A stretch of 64,000 nucleotides of DNA from Flammeovirgaceae bacterium (GCA_016709845.1 JADJMA010000011.1:1-64000), one strand, 5' to 3'. Shown: positions 51,255-61,190, numbered from the stretch's first letter. Numbers and translations: made by a program. Notes: a model not told the origin generated them from the letters alone.

Positions 51255-51292
51255 GACCCTTTGGAATTTTACTTCCAAAGGGTCTTTTTTTC
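51255..51292 (+). terminator. Rho-independent terminator after dnaK
   Basis: Perfect 12-bp stem (gaccctttggaa / ttccaaagggtc) with a 6-base loop and a run of eight T. Confidence 0.92.
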
Positions 51293-51362
51293 TTACGCTT
51301 TATGAGTCGCTTTTGCTACAATCAAAACTATCTTTACAGCCCTTGAACAAATTCCGTTACGT

Positions 51363-52682
51363 ATGCTCGTTGTAAAGTTTGGTGGCACCTCGGTAGGTAA
51401 GCCTGAAAGAATGAAGAAGATTGCTCACCTGGTTATGGAAATGCCGGGTAAAAAAGTTGTTATCCTCTCCGCATTAAGCGGAACTACCAATACGCTGATG
51501 CGGATAGGCAATCATTTGGTGGCTCAACAACTTACTGCAGCAGAACAAGAGATTTCAACCTTAGAGAAACACTACGAGCAATTCATTAAAGAATTGTACG
51601 GAAGCGAATCCTATCGGGCTATTGGGCATGAAATTGTGAGTCGCTACTTCAGCCTTTTTCGATTATTGGCTGCTGGTAAATTCGATGACAGAAGTTTCCG
51701 CGAGCTATTGGCACAGGGCGAATTAATTTCAACCGAATTATTCTATCATCACTTGCAGGAAATAAAAGTTTCTTCCCGCTTGTTGCCTGCTTTGCATTTT
51801 ATGTCTATTGATGAGAATCAGGAACCTGAGTTAGAAAAAATAAGTGAACGACTGAAGCCTATTCTGGGTAGCATGAGTCAAGTGGATATTTTGGTCACAC
51901 AAGGGTACATCTGCCGAAATCATAAAAATGAGATTGATAATTTAAAGCGAGGAGGCAGCGATTATACGGCATCCCTGATTGGTGCAGCCATTCGGGCCGA
52001 AGAAATTCAAATCTGGACAGACATTGATGGCATGCATAACAATGATCCGCGCATAGTAAAGAAGACCGTACCGATTGCTGAACTTACTTTTGACGAGGCT
52101 TCGGAGTTGGCCTACTTCGGTGCAAAAATTCTGCACCCTTCCACCATAGTGCCTGCCCAAAAATACAGTGTACCAGTTCGCTTAAAAAACACGATGGATG
52201 AAAAAGCACCCGGTACCCTTATAAGTGATAAGGGAGGTCGTGGCGAGTTCAAAGCCATTGCAGCAAAAGACGGGATCACAGCCATTAAAATAAAATCATC
52301 GCGCATGCTATTGGCGCATGGATTCTTACGTAAAGTATTTGAGGTGTTTGAGCGCTACAAAACATCGATTGATATGATCTCTACTTCAGAAGTAGCTGTC
52401 TCATTAACGATTGATGACAACAAAAATCTAAACCTTATATTAGATGAGCTGACAAGTTTTGGAACCATAGAAGTTGACGAGAATCAAAGCATCATTTGTA
52501 TTGTTGGTAATTTGCTCTCGGAAAAAGAAGGTGTACTAAGAGAAGTTTTTGATGCACTAGAAACTGTACCGATCCGAATGGTTTCTTATGGTGGTAGCTA
52601 CAACAACATCTCCATCCTGGTTGAAACAAGTCAAAAGGAAAAAGCATTGAATTTATTAAATGAAGGAATCTTTCATTTATAA
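51363..52682 (+). CDS. lysC: Aspartate kinase
   Basis: First enzyme of lysine, threonine and methionine synthesis. The 439-residue monofunctional product has the kinase opening MLVVKFGGTSVGKPERMKKI, then VILSALSGTTNTLM and the ATP-binding region LKRGGSDYTASLIGAAIRAE, with WTDIDGMHNNDPRIV after it. ACT regulatory repeats occupy residues about 300-439 (SRMLLAHGFLRKVFEVFERY; TSIDMISTSEVAVSLTIDDN), consistent with feedback control by lysine or threonine. The frame is intact over the full gene. No lysine riboswitch is visible upstream. Confidence 0.94.
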   Translation: MLVVKFGGTSVGKPERMKKIAHLVMEMPGKKVVILSALSGTTNTLMRIGNHLVAQQLTAAEQEISTLEKHYEQFIKELYGSESYRAIGHEIVSRYFSLFRLLAAGKFDDRSFRELLAQGELISTELFYHHLQEIKVSSRLLPALHFMSIDENQEPELEKISERLKPILGSMSQVDILVTQGYICRNHKNEIDNLKRGGSDYTASLIGAAIRAEEIQIWTDIDGMHNNDPRIVKKTVPIAELTFDEASELAYFGAKILHPSTIVPAQKYSVPVRLKNTMDEKAPGTLISDKGGRGEFKAIAAKDGITAIKIKSSRMLLAHGFLRKVFEVFERYKTSIDMISTSEVAVSLTIDDNKNLNLILDELTSFGTIEVDENQSIICIVGNLLSEKEGVLREVFDALETVPIRMVSYGGSYNNISILVETSQKEKALNLLNEGIFHL

Positions 52683-52803
52683 AAAAGATACATTCGCTAT
52701 CAAGAATTATTACCGTTTATCCGGAAAAAAAGTCATAAAATAAATTTAATAAACGAGAAACTTTTTTCAACTATATTTACCATGGACCTAAATATCTGGA
52801 CGT

Positions 52804-54122
52804 ATGGTAACTTTTGTAATTCTCGTTTTCGTTGTGGGTTATCTGGCTATTGCTCTCGAGCATCCCATTAAAATTAACAAAACGGCTTCCGCCCTTTTAA
52901 CCGGGGTTATTTGTTGGACACTTTATGCTGTGTTTTCCGGCAATTCGATTGAGCTTATTGGCGAACAATTAAATCATCATCTAGGCCAGATTTCTGCTAT
53001 CCTCTTCTTCTTAATGGGCGCCATGACCATTGTAGAATTAGTTGACGCCTATCAGGGTTTTAAAATCATAACCGATCGTATCAATACAAAAGATCCCAAA
53101 AAATTACTTTGGATTATTTGTATTGTTACTTTCTTTCTCTCTGCCATTCTGGACAACCTGACGACCTCCATCGTTATGGTCTCCTTAATTAGAAAACTGG
53201 TGCCCAATAAACAAATGCGATTGTTCTTTGCCGGTATGATTGTAATTTCTGCTAATGCCGGTGGTGCCTGGTCGCCTATTGGCGATGTAACAACCACCAT
53301 GCTGTGGATGGGGGTCAGATTTCATCAGGGAACATTATAATTACGCTGTTTTTACCAAGTGTTGTGTGTATGGTTATTCCGTTAATCTACTTGCAGTTTA
53401 CCCTTAAGGGTGAATTGGGAACCCACGCAGAAAATCATCATAAGAATGCAGGAGGTACTCACCATGGAGGTAATGGAGCACCGGTACGAGGCTCTACCAC
53501 CATGTTGATTATGGGTGTAGCAGGATTAATCTCTGTTCCCATCTTTAAAACCATAACTCACTTACCACCCTATATCGGCATGCTTCTGGCACTGGGTGTC
53601 CTCTGGGTAGTATCCGAATTAATTAATCCTGATATGGATGAGGCTGATAAGCGACCCTACACAGCCGCAGGCGCCTTAACCCGGATCGATGTGCCCAGTA
53701 TTCTATTCTTTTTGGGAATTTTATTAGCCGTGAGCGCTCTTGAATCCATGGAGATATTAAATCACTTTGCTGCCTGGCTCGATACTGCCCTGGGCGACCA
53801 ACGTATTATTATTACCCTCGTTGGAATTTTGTCGGCTATAGTAGATAATGTACCCCTTGTGGCAGCCAGCATGGGTATGTATGATATAAACGTCTATCAC
53901 CAGGATCACCTGATTTGGGAATACCTGGCCTATTGCGCGGGTACAGGTGGCAGCATTCTTATCATCGGCTCTGCTGCTGGTGTGGCTGTGATGGGTATGG
54001 AAAAAATCGATTTCATTTGGTATCTGAAAAGAATTTCCTTGCTAGCCATGCTGGGGTATTTTGCAGGAGCAATCATATATCTCCTCATACAACCTTATTT
54101 AGCAGTACATCCTCCTTTGTAA
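52804..54122 (+). CDS. nhaD: Na+/H+ antiporter NhaD, one frameshift
   Basis: Inner-membrane sodium/proton antiporter of the ion-transporter superfamily, about 439 residues with 11-13 helices. First part: FVVGYLAIALEHPIKINKTA, FFLSAILDNLTTSIVMVSLI and ISANAGGAWSPIGDVTTTML. A missing G in the G5 run near 53310-53315 shifts the frame (corrected LWMGGQISSGNIIITLFLPS). Second part: SAIVDNVPLVAASMGMYDIN and AYCAGTGGSILIIGSAAGVA. The two DN[LV]-type motifs in opposite halves are typical of NhaD. Terminator downstream. Confidence 0.92.
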
Positions 54123-54140
54123 TCATAGATCTTAAAAATG

Positions 54141-54178
54141 AATCAAAGAGCACTTTAATCGGTGCTCTTTGATTTTGT
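54141..54178. terminator. Bidirectional terminator between nhaD and the Ca/Na exchanger
   Basis: Perfect 13-bp stem (aatcaaagagcac / gtgctctttgatt) with an 8-base loop and T-rich flank, between two convergent genes. Confidence 0.88.
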
Positions 54179-55143
54179 TATTGTTCAAGTCCAACCAATA
54201 CAATTGTATAGGCGAGATAACTCAGTAACATCAAAATTGCCTCCCACCGATCTAACTTCCGTTGATTTAGTGTGAACATAAAAATCATTAGCACTACGGT
54301 TGCTCCACCCAAAACCATGAAATCGAAGTTCATGGATATGTTGTAGGGGGTTGGGCGTATAACACCCGTGATTCCCAATATAAAAAAGATGTTAAAGATG
54401 TTTGACCCAACCACATTGCCTATAGCGATATCTGTATTTTTTCGATAGGCAGCCACTGCCGAGGTGGCCAACTCGGGCAAGGACGTTCCCGCTGCCAAAA
54501 TCGTGAGCCCAATTAATTTTTCACTTAATCCATAATGTTTGGCAATCGTTACTGCGTTATCAACAACAAGACTACCTCCGCCTACGAGCAGAGCAAACCC
54601 CAGAACTATAAAAAGTATAGACATCCCTGTGGAGTATAACTTAATAGAATCCCCTTCGTCTGATCCTGAGCCATTTTTCATTGTTCGGAATATGTAAAAA
54701 ATAAATAGTCCGAATAAAGTCAATAATATAAAAGCATCTAACCGGCTAAGAACGTTACTTTCTCCACCCCAAAACATAGAATCGTTAACCATTATGAATA
54801 AGACTATCGCAGCAATTAGCGATAAGGGAATTTCAAAGGAAACGGTATTTCGTTGAACAACTAAGGGGTAAATAATTCCTGCTATACCTAAGATGAAAAG
54901 CAGATTAAAAATATTGCTACCTATTACGTTTCCAAACGCAGCATCATTATGTCCGCTAACAGAAGACATTATGTTGACAAGCAATTCGGGCGTAGAGGTA
55001 CCAAAGGCAACTACCGTTAAACCGATTGCCAGATTAGACACATTGAATTTTTTGGCAACAGAAGAAGAGCCCTTAACCAAAAAATCAGCTCCTTTAATAA
55101 GAATTACAAAACCAATCAATAATAGAGTGAATGTAAACAGCAT
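54178..55143 (-). CDS. Calcium/sodium antiporter (CaCA family)
   Basis: A 321-residue YrbG/NCX-type exchanger with ten membrane helices. Both inverted alpha repeats are visible: VVAFGTSTPELLVNIMSSVS near residue 45 with GNVIGSNIFNLLFILGIAGI, and the second-half counterpart ILAAGTSLPELATSAVAAYR with IGNVVGSNIFNIFFILGI. The GTSxPEL and GSNIFN motifs hold the ion-binding acidic residues. Intact. It faces nhaD, so two cation exchangers sit side by side. Confidence 0.93.
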   Translation of the reverse strand: MLFTFTLLLIGFVILIKGADFLVKGSSSVAKKFNVSNLAIGLTVVAFGTSTPELLVNIMSSVSGHNDAAFGNVIGSNIFNLLFILGIAGIIYPLVVQRNTVSFEIPLSLIAAIVLFIMVNDSMFWGGESNVLSRLDAFILLTLFGLFIFYIFRTMKNGSGSDEGDSIKLYSTGMSILFIVLGFALLVGGGSLVVDNAVTIAKHYGLSEKLIGLTILAAGTSLPELATSAVAAYRKNTDIAIGNVVGSNIFNIFFILGITGVIRPTPYNISMNFDFMVLGGATVVLMIFMFTLNQRKLDRWEAILMLLSYLAYTIVLVGLEQ

Positions 55144-55187
55144 AGTTAGTAAAGGTTATTAAGTGACACGATCAATTGAAGTGTCAC

Positions 55188-55544
55188 CTAAATCCTTAAA
55201 ATCTTATCCATCAGGCAAAGGCTAATTGGCTCCAGTTCTGAAAAGATACGATGAACTATTCGAAGCCTGATAAAGCTGGCTGTGTCAAAGTATAAGTATG
55301 GCCTTGTAAAAAATTGAATAACCTTAAATTTACCTTTTACTTCTGAAGTACCGATTGTGACGGGAGGCTTGGTTCCTAGAAATCCCAAATCACACAAGTC
55401 TACGCTTAACTGAGTATGTTCTTGGAAAGAAATAGATTCTGTTGGACTACTAAAACAATTAAGAATAAAAAGAAGGGAGCCTCCCATTATCCAACAAAAC
55501 GCTAATACCGAGTTGCGCCAACAAGACATAATCAAAAATAACAA
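55188..55544 (-). CDS. Hypothetical exported protein
   Basis: A 118-residue ORF with an N-terminal hydrophobic segment (SVLAFCWIMGGSLLFILNCF) that could be a signal or lipoprotein sequence (LNC at about residue 30). A beta-rich remainder follows (TKPPVTIGTSEVKGKFKVIQ; RPYLYFDTASFIRLRIV). I do not recognise the family. It lies between glutamate dehydrogenase (upstream) and the exchanger (downstream) on the same strand. It could be a real small gene or a degraded one. Confidence 0.5.
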   Translation of the reverse strand: MLFLIMSCWRNSVLAFCWIMGGSLLFILNCFSSPTESISFQEHTQLSVDLCDLGFLGTKPPVTIGTSEVKGKFKVIQFFTRPYLYFDTASFIRLRIVHRIFSELEPISLCLMDKILRI

Positions 55545-55578
55545 AAAACAATCTCTTCTTTACAGAGTTCTTTCTGTC

Positions 55579-56805
55579 TCAAACCAATTGCCTTAAAGCA
55601 ATTTCAAAGGAAGTTTGGGCAAGTTTGGTTTTCGCTAAACTGACTTCCCTGGTTTTTTCAAGGGCTCGTAATATCGTTTGAGAAATATCTGTGAAGATTG
55701 CCTCATCCGTCATGCTTACTTCTCGTTCCATAAAATAAGCAAACACCCGGGCCATTCCACAATTGGCTATAAAGTCGGGAATCACTGAAATTTTTTCATC
55801 TGCATAAAGACCGGTGGATCCAAAGAAGATTTCTTTATCAGCAAATGGAACATTGGCTCCGCATGAAAAAACTTCTACCCCCGAACCAATCATGCGATCA
55901 ATTTGATTCTGTGTTACCAGGCGCGATGCAGCTGCTGGAATAAATACGTCAAAGGTTAAGTCCCAGATCTTTTCATTTACCATTTCGAAAGGCAACAAGT
56001 CATCTGCTACTAATCGATTGCCAGTCCTATTTACAACCAGGTCACAAACTTGCTGATGCGTAAACCCGGCTTGGTTTATCAATCCGCCATCACGGGTAAT
56101 TATTCCTACAATCTTTGCCCCCATTTGCGACAAATAAAATCCGGCTGCAGCGCCTACGTTACCCCAGCCTTGCACGACTATCCGCTTCCCTTCTACTTTG
56201 CCACCCCATAAATTATAATAATGTCTTACCGCTTCGGCCACGCCAAACCCGGTACACATATCAGCCACGGTATATTTTTTTTGCAGTGAGGGTGTGTACT
56301 TTTTATCCTCAATTAATTTAATTACCCCTTGTCGCAGTTGTCCTATTCGATTTACTTTTTGGGGTTCCGTGGGTTTGTAATGCCCTGTAAATACTCCCTC
56401 TTGCGGATGCCAAATGCCTACATCCTCGGTATGTGGAATTACTTCATGTATTTCGTCAACATTTAGATCTCCTCCCGTACCATAATAATATTTAAGCAAA
56501 GGCATAACGGCAGCATACCAGCGATGAAGCACACCTTCTTTGCGTGGGTCGTTAGGATCGAAATTGATTCCAGACTTTGCGCCACCAATCGGTGGACCCG
56601 AAACAGTGAATTTTATCTCCATCGTTTTAGCCAACGATTCTACTTCCCGTTTGTCGAGGCCAACACGCATCCGGGTCCCACCCCCGGCAGCACCGCCCCG
56701 AAGAGAATTAATAATTACCCAACCCTCAGCCTCTGTTTCACTATCTTTCCATTCAAAAACAATTTCTGGTCGTTTAGTTTCAAACTTTTCCAGTAGATCC
56801 TTCAT
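55579..56805 (-). CDS. Glu/Leu/Phe/Val dehydrogenase (glutamate dehydrogenase)
   Basis: A 408-residue NAD(P)-dependent dehydrogenase converting glutamate to 2-oxoglutarate and ammonia, or a branched-chain analogue. The catalytic segment SGPPIGGAKSGINFDPNDPR carries the Lys. Other blocks: GGDLNVDEIHEVIPHTEDVG, GKRIVVQGWGNVGAAAGFYL (Rossmann GxGNVG) and FIPAAASRLVTQNQIDRM. The Gly-rich start SLRGGAAGGGTRM is also typical of Glu/Leu/Phe/Val dehydrogenases. Intact. A -7 box lies 21 bases upstream. Confidence 0.9.
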   Translation of the reverse strand: MKDLLEKFETKRPEIVFEWKDSETEAEGWVIINSLRGGAAGGGTRMRVGLDKREVESLAKTMEIKFTVSGPPIGGAKSGINFDPNDPRKEGVLHRWYAAVMPLLKYYYGTGGDLNVDEIHEVIPHTEDVGIWHPQEGVFTGHYKPTEPQKVNRIGQLRQGVIKLIEDKKYTPSLQKKYTVADMCTGFGVAEAVRHYYNLWGGKVEGKRIVVQGWGNVGAAAGFYLSQMGAKIVGIITRDGGLINQAGFTHQQVCDLVVNRTGNRLVADDLLPFEMVNEKIWDLTFDVFIPAAASRLVTQNQIDRMIGSGVEVFSCGANVPFADKEIFFGSTGLYADEKISVIPDFIANCGMARVFAYFMEREVSMTDEAIFTDISQTILRALEKTREVSLAKTKLAQTSFEIALRQLV

Positions 56806-56825
56806 CCTTTAATCTTTAATGATGC

Positions 56826-56833
56826 CAAAGATA
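56826..56833 (-). promoter_or_regulatory. Candidate -7 box of glutamate dehydrogenase
   Basis: On the minus strand the octamer TATCTTTG matches TAnnTTTG, 21 bases before the start codon. No clear -33 TTTG. Confidence 0.42.
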
Positions 56834-56862
56834 TTAAATCATTTAAATGGGAGTCGTTTTCT

Positions 56863-56870
56863 TATTTTTG
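56863..56870 (+). promoter_or_regulatory. Candidate -7 box of coaX
   Basis: TATTTTTG matches TAnnTTTG and ends 17 bases before the coaX ATG. It would drive the coaX-OMP-TPR genes. The two divergent boxes here are 29 bases apart. Confidence 0.42.
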
Positions 56871-56886
56871 GAGTCTCTTTTTAATT

Positions 56887-57606
56887 ATGAACCTGGTCGT
56901 TGATTCTGGTAATACGCGTTTCAAAATTGGAATTTTTGAAGGCGCCTCATTAATCCAGAAACATTCCTTCGCTGAGAGTGAACTGCTGAAAAGCTTTCTA
57001 AGTAAAAATAGTTTTAGCCATGTTCTTGTAAGTTCTGTCAACTATAACGCTCATGAAATTTTAAAGTGGACTCAAGGCTCTGGAAAAAAAATTGTTTTAG
57101 ATGCCACGCTCTCACTCCCTATTACTTTAACCTATACCACACCGGGCACCCTTGGGGTAGATCGAATTGCCGCTGTTTGTGGCGCACTTGAATTATATCC
57201 AAACCACGACTGTCTGGTGATTGACATTGGCACCTGTATCAATTATGAGTTTTTAAGTCGCGATAAGATTTACCTGGGAGGGGCAATCTCGCCCGGGATA
57301 ATGATGCGATTTGAAGCCATGCATACGTTTACCTCTAAGTTGCCGTTAGTAAAACCACTAAACGAACCAAATCTGATTGGAGATAGTACCGAATCATGTA
57401 TGCAAAGCGGTGTAATGAATGGCGCAATTGAAGAGGTTAACGGGATCATTAACCGATATATTGAATATTTCCCTGACCTAAAGGTGATATTATGTGGTGG
57501 CGACTCCGCTTTTTTTGAAAACAAGCTTAAACACCCCATATTTGTAGCCCCCGAACTCGTTTTGAGCGGTTTGAACAGGATTTTGCGTTATCATGTTGAA
57601 TTTTAA
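56887..57606 (+). CDS. coaX: Type III pantothenate kinase
   Basis: First committed step of coenzyme A synthesis, ASKHA fold, 239 residues. Motifs: phosphate-1 VVDSGNTRFKIGIFEG; PGTLGVDRIAAVCGALELYP with the GxDR segment; phosphate-2 CLVIDIGTCINYEFLSRDKI; and YLGGAISPGIMMRFEAMHTF. It needs no ATP-tight binding and uses a monovalent cation (family knowledge). Intact. The end overlaps the next gene by 14 bases. Confidence 0.94.
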   Translation: MNLVVDSGNTRFKIGIFEGASLIQKHSFAESELLKSFLSKNSFSHVLVSSVNYNAHEILKWTQGSGKKIVLDATLSLPITLTYTTPGTLGVDRIAAVCGALELYPNHDCLVIDIGTCINYEFLSRDKIYLGGAISPGIMMRFEAMHTFTSKLPLVKPLNEPNLIGDSTESCMQSGVMNGAIEEVNGIINRYIEYFPDLKVILCGGDSAFFENKLKHPIFVAPELVLSGLNRILRYHVEF

Positions 57607-58867
57607 GAAGAATACTCTACTCATACTTAGCTTGTCTCTGTTCACTTCCCTAAATATTTTTGGGCAAGCAGCGCAGACGCCATTTTCCTACCTCGGCATA
57701 GGCGAATACTATGGAAATGCCCTTGCACATAACCAGGGGATGGCTGGGGTAGGCATCAGCAATCCTCAATATTATTATATAAACAACCAAAATCCTGCAT
57801 TATTGGTTTTTAATCGATTTACCTCCTTTGAGGCTGGATTTATTGGGGAGCGCAGAACCGTGAAAGGCAATGGAGTTTCGGAAACTAACGGAAACGCCAA
57901 TCTTAACTATTTAGTTATGGGCTTCCCGATTAAGGTTGGCCGGTGGACAACATCAATAGGACTAGCACCTTACACATCTGTAAATTATCGGCTTAATTAT
58001 GTAGACTCTATCCAAGGGAGTATTAATACAGTTGATGTTGCAGAATCAGGAAGCGGAGGGTTCAATCAATTTGCCTGGTCGCATGGGGTATCCTTACGTA
58101 AAAATCTTTCAATAGGCGTTAAAGCGGCCTACCTGTTTAGCTCTATAGAAAATAACTACTCAAATTCTTTAACACAAAGTGCACAGATCATGACTTACTA
58201 CCCCTCTGTGTATGAACGAACCTATGTGAAAGATTTTGTTTTCACTTCTGGCCTCTCTTATCGTGTTGATTCGCTGTTTAACAAAAATTATAAGCTCAAC
58301 CTCGGGGTAGTTTATGATTTTAGAGCAAACCTAAAGACACAATATACCGCACGCTTTGAACAAAGAGATGCTGTTGACACCTTATTCTCTACATCAGTGG
58401 CTAACAATGAGCCTGGTTCAATAAACTTACCGGCTAAAGTTGCTTTTGGTCTATCTTTTAGCAAGGGTGAACATTGGACTGTCGGTTCTGATTTTGTTTT
58501 ACTCGACTATACTAAGTTTAGTGGCCGCGAAGTAAGCCAGGAAGCAACCAAGGGTTGGAAATTGGCGCTAGGTACAGAATTTACACCCGATGTTATGGCA
58601 CTGGGGAGTTACTTGAAGCGGATTACTTACCGAACAGGTGTAAGCTATGATAAATACCCGTATTTGATCAATGGCGTGCCACTTAAAGATTTTGGCATTA
58701 ATTTTGGATTCTCTATGCCAGTAAGCAGAGTCTCAAGTATCGATTTTGCCTTTAAAGTCGGAAAAAGAGGAAATGTGAAAGACAATACAATTGAAGAAAA
58801 CTATTTTAAGCTTTATTTTGGTGCGACATTTAACGACCAATGGTTTGTCAGAAGAAGATTTGATTAA
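57593..58867 (+). CDS. Putative outer-membrane beta-barrel protein
   Basis: A 424-residue protein with a signal peptide (LLILSLSLFTSLNIFGQA). It opens with QTPFSYLGIGEYYGNALAHN, then NQGMAGVGISNPQYYYINNQ with an NPAxL motif. Many alternating strands follow, and the C-terminus is aromatic (LYFGATFNDQWFVRRRFD). This is the build of FadL/OMPP1-like barrels in Bacteroidota, often placed right behind coaX. The start ATG lies inside the end of coaX. Ligand unknown. Intact. Confidence 0.82.
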   Translation: MLNFKKNTLLILSLSLFTSLNIFGQAAQTPFSYLGIGEYYGNALAHNQGMAGVGISNPQYYYINNQNPALLVFNRFTSFEAGFIGERRTVKGNGVSETNGNANLNYLVMGFPIKVGRWTTSIGLAPYTSVNYRLNYVDSIQGSINTVDVAESGSGGFNQFAWSHGVSLRKNLSIGVKAAYLFSSIENNYSNSLTQSAQIMTYYPSVYERTYVKDFVFTSGLSYRVDSLFNKNYKLNLGVVYDFRANLKTQYTARFEQRDAVDTLFSTSVANNEPGSINLPAKVAFGLSFSKGEHWTVGSDFVLLDYTKFSGREVSQEATKGWKLALGTEFTPDVMALGSYLKRITYRTGVSYDKYPYLINGVPLKDFGINFGFSMPVSRVSSIDFAFKVGKRGNVKDNTIEENYFKLYFGATFNDQWFVRRRFD

Positions 58868-58880
58868 AAACTAAACTCAA

Positions 58881-60216
58881 ATGAAAAAGAAAATGAAGTC
58901 ATCGCTGTTAGGTATCGCTTTTATCCTCTTAACGGCTATAACCGGTTTTTCACAATGCAAAGAAGTTCTATGGCCGGAGAACAAAGAAAAGGCTGAAGAA
59001 TCTGTTGCCCTTTATGGTGATGCGATGAAACAACAGAATTGGCGTGCGGCAGTATCTCCTTTTCAGTGGATGCTCAAAAATGCACCCAAGTGGAATACCA
59101 AGCTTTATATTGATGGGACGGAGATCTACAACAAACTTGCATCAGTTGAAAAAGATCCTACTAAAAAACAAGTTTTAGTCGATTCGCTCATGATGCTTTA
59201 CGACATGCGTGTAACTAATTGTGGTGACGAAGTGAATGTGTTAAACCGCAAAGCCATTTATGCAGCCACATACAACGCTCAAAACAAGGCCAAAACTGCT
59301 GAGGTATTAGCGCTGTACGACAAAGTATATGAAATCAGTGGTAACAACGTGTTAGATAATAATCTTCTTACCTACATGCAGGTTATACAATTAAATGCTG
59401 TGTTGACGAAAAACCTAAGCGATGATCAGATTCTTGAGCGCTACGATAAATTATCAGGTGTAATTGATGTGAAGATTAAAAAAGCCCAGGAAGGAAATAA
59501 ACAGGCAGAGGTGGATAGATTGAAAGCCACAAAAAGCAGTGTTGATGATATCCTAATCAAGTTGGTAAAAGTAGATTGTGATTTTGTTAAGAAAAATCTT
59601 GAACCAAAATGCAAGAAAAATCCAAACGACATCGCGTTAGCAAAAAAATCTTCCAATTCATGACCACCGGTGGTTGTATTGAAGATCCGCTTTGGTTGCA
59701 GACTGCCGAAGTATTGCACAAGGACAGCCCCGATTATGGATTGGCTATTAACATGGCAAAGATTTATGCAAAAAACGGAAATGTGGATAAGGCCGAGTCG
59801 CTAGCCAATGAAGCGATAACCATAGCTCCCACCGCAGCAAATAAGGCTACAGCCAATTTATTTGTGGGCGATTTATTAGCCCAAAAGGCAGTAAGACAGC
59901 CGCTCGCGAAGCATACCGGAAGGCAGCAGCAGCCGACCCATCCAGCAAAGACGGTTATGAGAAAATCGGAGACCTATATATGGGTTCTTTTAAAGATTGT
60001 GCTAAAGGATCAAGTCTGGCAGAAGATCGTTTGGTTTACTTAGCCGCTTATGATATGTATGCTAAAGCAGGCGATCAGTCAAAGATGAATCAGGCGCGTG
60101 GTCAGTTCCCTTCGGTAACAGAATTGTTTGAATTGAACTGGAAAGAAGGCGAAACAAAATCTATTTCTTGTTGGGTTGGCGAAACTGTTGTTTTGAAAAC
60201 AAGAGGAAAGGAATAA
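58881..60216 (+). CDS. Exported TPR protein, two frameshifts
   Basis: About 446 residues. A signal peptide (KSSLLGIAFILLTAITGFS) is followed by CKEVLWPENKEKAEESVALY and helical repeats such as NWRAAVSPFQWMLKNAPKWN. Near 59645 one base shifts the frame (corrected AKKIFQFMTTGGCIEDPLWL), and near 59888 another (corrected SKTAAREAYRKAAAADPSSK). TPR pairs appear at SPDYGLAINMAKIYAKNGNV and KAESLANEAITIAPTAANKA. The C-terminus ends CWVGETVVLKTRGKE. Located between the barrel protein and lptC; it probably works in envelope assembly, which is inference from context. Confidence 0.82.
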
Positions 60217-60233
60217 ATAAATAGAAATTAATG

Positions 60234-60270
60234 AGAAGGCTGGCTTACTTAAGCTGGCCTTCTTCTTTAT
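60234..60270 (+). terminator. Hairpin in the TPR-lptC spacer
   Basis: Stem agaaggc / gccttct with an inner gctt/aagc pairing, followed by tctttat. It ends directly at the lptC start, so it may attenuate rather than fully stop transcription. Confidence 0.55.
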
Positions 60271-60825
60271 ATGCAGGTCACTTGTCTCCGCGTAAGTTCT
60301 ATAGTAAAAGTCCGTAGTTTCCTGGCTATTTTGGTCTTGATACTATCGGCATGCTCTACGCAGGAAGCAACAAAACCTGTTTTGTATGAGGGCCCTTTGA
60401 GCGAAGCCGAAAATGTGGAGATGTTTTACTCCGAAAAAGATCGGGTGAAGGTAAAACTCGAAGCAAAAAAAATCAATGAGTTTCAGAATGGCGATCGGGA
60501 ATTCCCAGAAGGTATTTACCTGGAGTTTTTTGATGATCTGGGTATTAAGACCTCAACCCTGCAGGCTAATAGCGCCTATTACTTTAAAGAAGAAAATAAA
60601 TGGCGCGGACGGGGCAAGGTGGAAGTAATTAATACCGCAAAGCAAGAACAACTAAATACCGAAGAGTTGTTTTGGAAACCTGATACTAAAAAAATCTTTA
60701 CCGATAAGTTTGTCACTATCAAACTTCAAAATGAAGTGATTTACGGTACCGGTCTGGATGCCGCGCAGGATTTATCAACCTATCAGATCAAGAATCCCGA
60801 AGGTGAATTTACAGTTGAAGAATAA
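60271..60825 (+). CDS. lptC: LPS export protein LptC family
   Basis: Periplasmic bridge component that passes LPS from LptBFG to LptA. The 184-residue product has a lipoprotein-type signal (FLAILVLILSACSTQEAT) and the LptC/OstA-like fold: VEMFYSEKDRVKVKLEAKKI, EFPEGIYLEFFDDLGIKTST and LQANSAYYFKEENKWRGRGK, then LNTEELFWKPDTKKIFTDKF. The ATG at 60271 is the only good start in frame, leaving a slightly long N-terminus. Intact. Clustered with coaX, barrel and TPR genes upstream and ppiD downstream. Confidence 0.87.
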   Translation: MQVTCLRVSSIVKVRSFLAILVLILSACSTQEATKPVLYEGPLSEAENVEMFYSEKDRVKVKLEAKKINEFQNGDREFPEGIYLEFFDDLGIKTSTLQANSAYYFKEENKWRGRGKVEVINTAKQEQLNTEELFWKPDTKKIFTDKFVTIKLQNEVIYGTGLDAAQDLSTYQIKNPEGEFTVEE

Positions 60826-60843
60826 TCAGGTGATATTTAGCTC

Positions 60844-60999
60844 ATGAAACTATTAGATGTCCTTTTGTTATCGCTGGCAGCAGCCCTTGTCATTATAGCC
60901 GTTTACGAAATTATGACCGTGGGCATAGGCCAGGCCTATTGGCTGGTAATGATGGCCGTACTGATCTTTTTCATCTATACCTATCGCAAAAAACGTTGA
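60844..60999 (+). CDS. 51-residue membrane protein
   Basis: Small protein of two hydrophobic helices (KLLDVLLLSLAAALVIIAVY and YWLVMMAVLIFFIYTYRKKR). The ATG follows lptC by 18 bases. The basic C-terminus suggests an in-facing end. It is translated in a clean frame and keeps the operon spacing, so it is probably real. Function unknown. Confidence 0.68.
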   Translation: MKLLDVLLLSLAAALVIIAVYEIMTVGIGQAYWLVMMAVLIFFIYTYRKKR

Positions 61000-61075
61000 G
61001 TCGTTCCCTCCTGTTTCTACCTGTAAAACCCTGATAACCAATCGTTATTAAATTCAAGTAATATTAAAGCGCAGC

Positions 61076-61106
61076 TTTGCCGAATTGATTTAACGGGTTA
61101 AATTTG
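61076..61106 (+). promoter_or_regulatory. Bacteroidota promoter of ppiD
   Basis: TTTG at 61076-61079, a 19-base spacer and TAAATTTG at 61099-61106 match the consensus closely. Predicted start is about 61113, with a leader near 78 bases. A ttaac/gttaa inverted repeat overlaps it. Confidence 0.6.
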
Positions 61107-61190
61107 CGGTTCTTTAAATAAAAAGGGCTCGTTTCTTTGGAAATGGATCTCAAAAAGGAATAAACAATTCAAACATTATAAATTTCTCTT

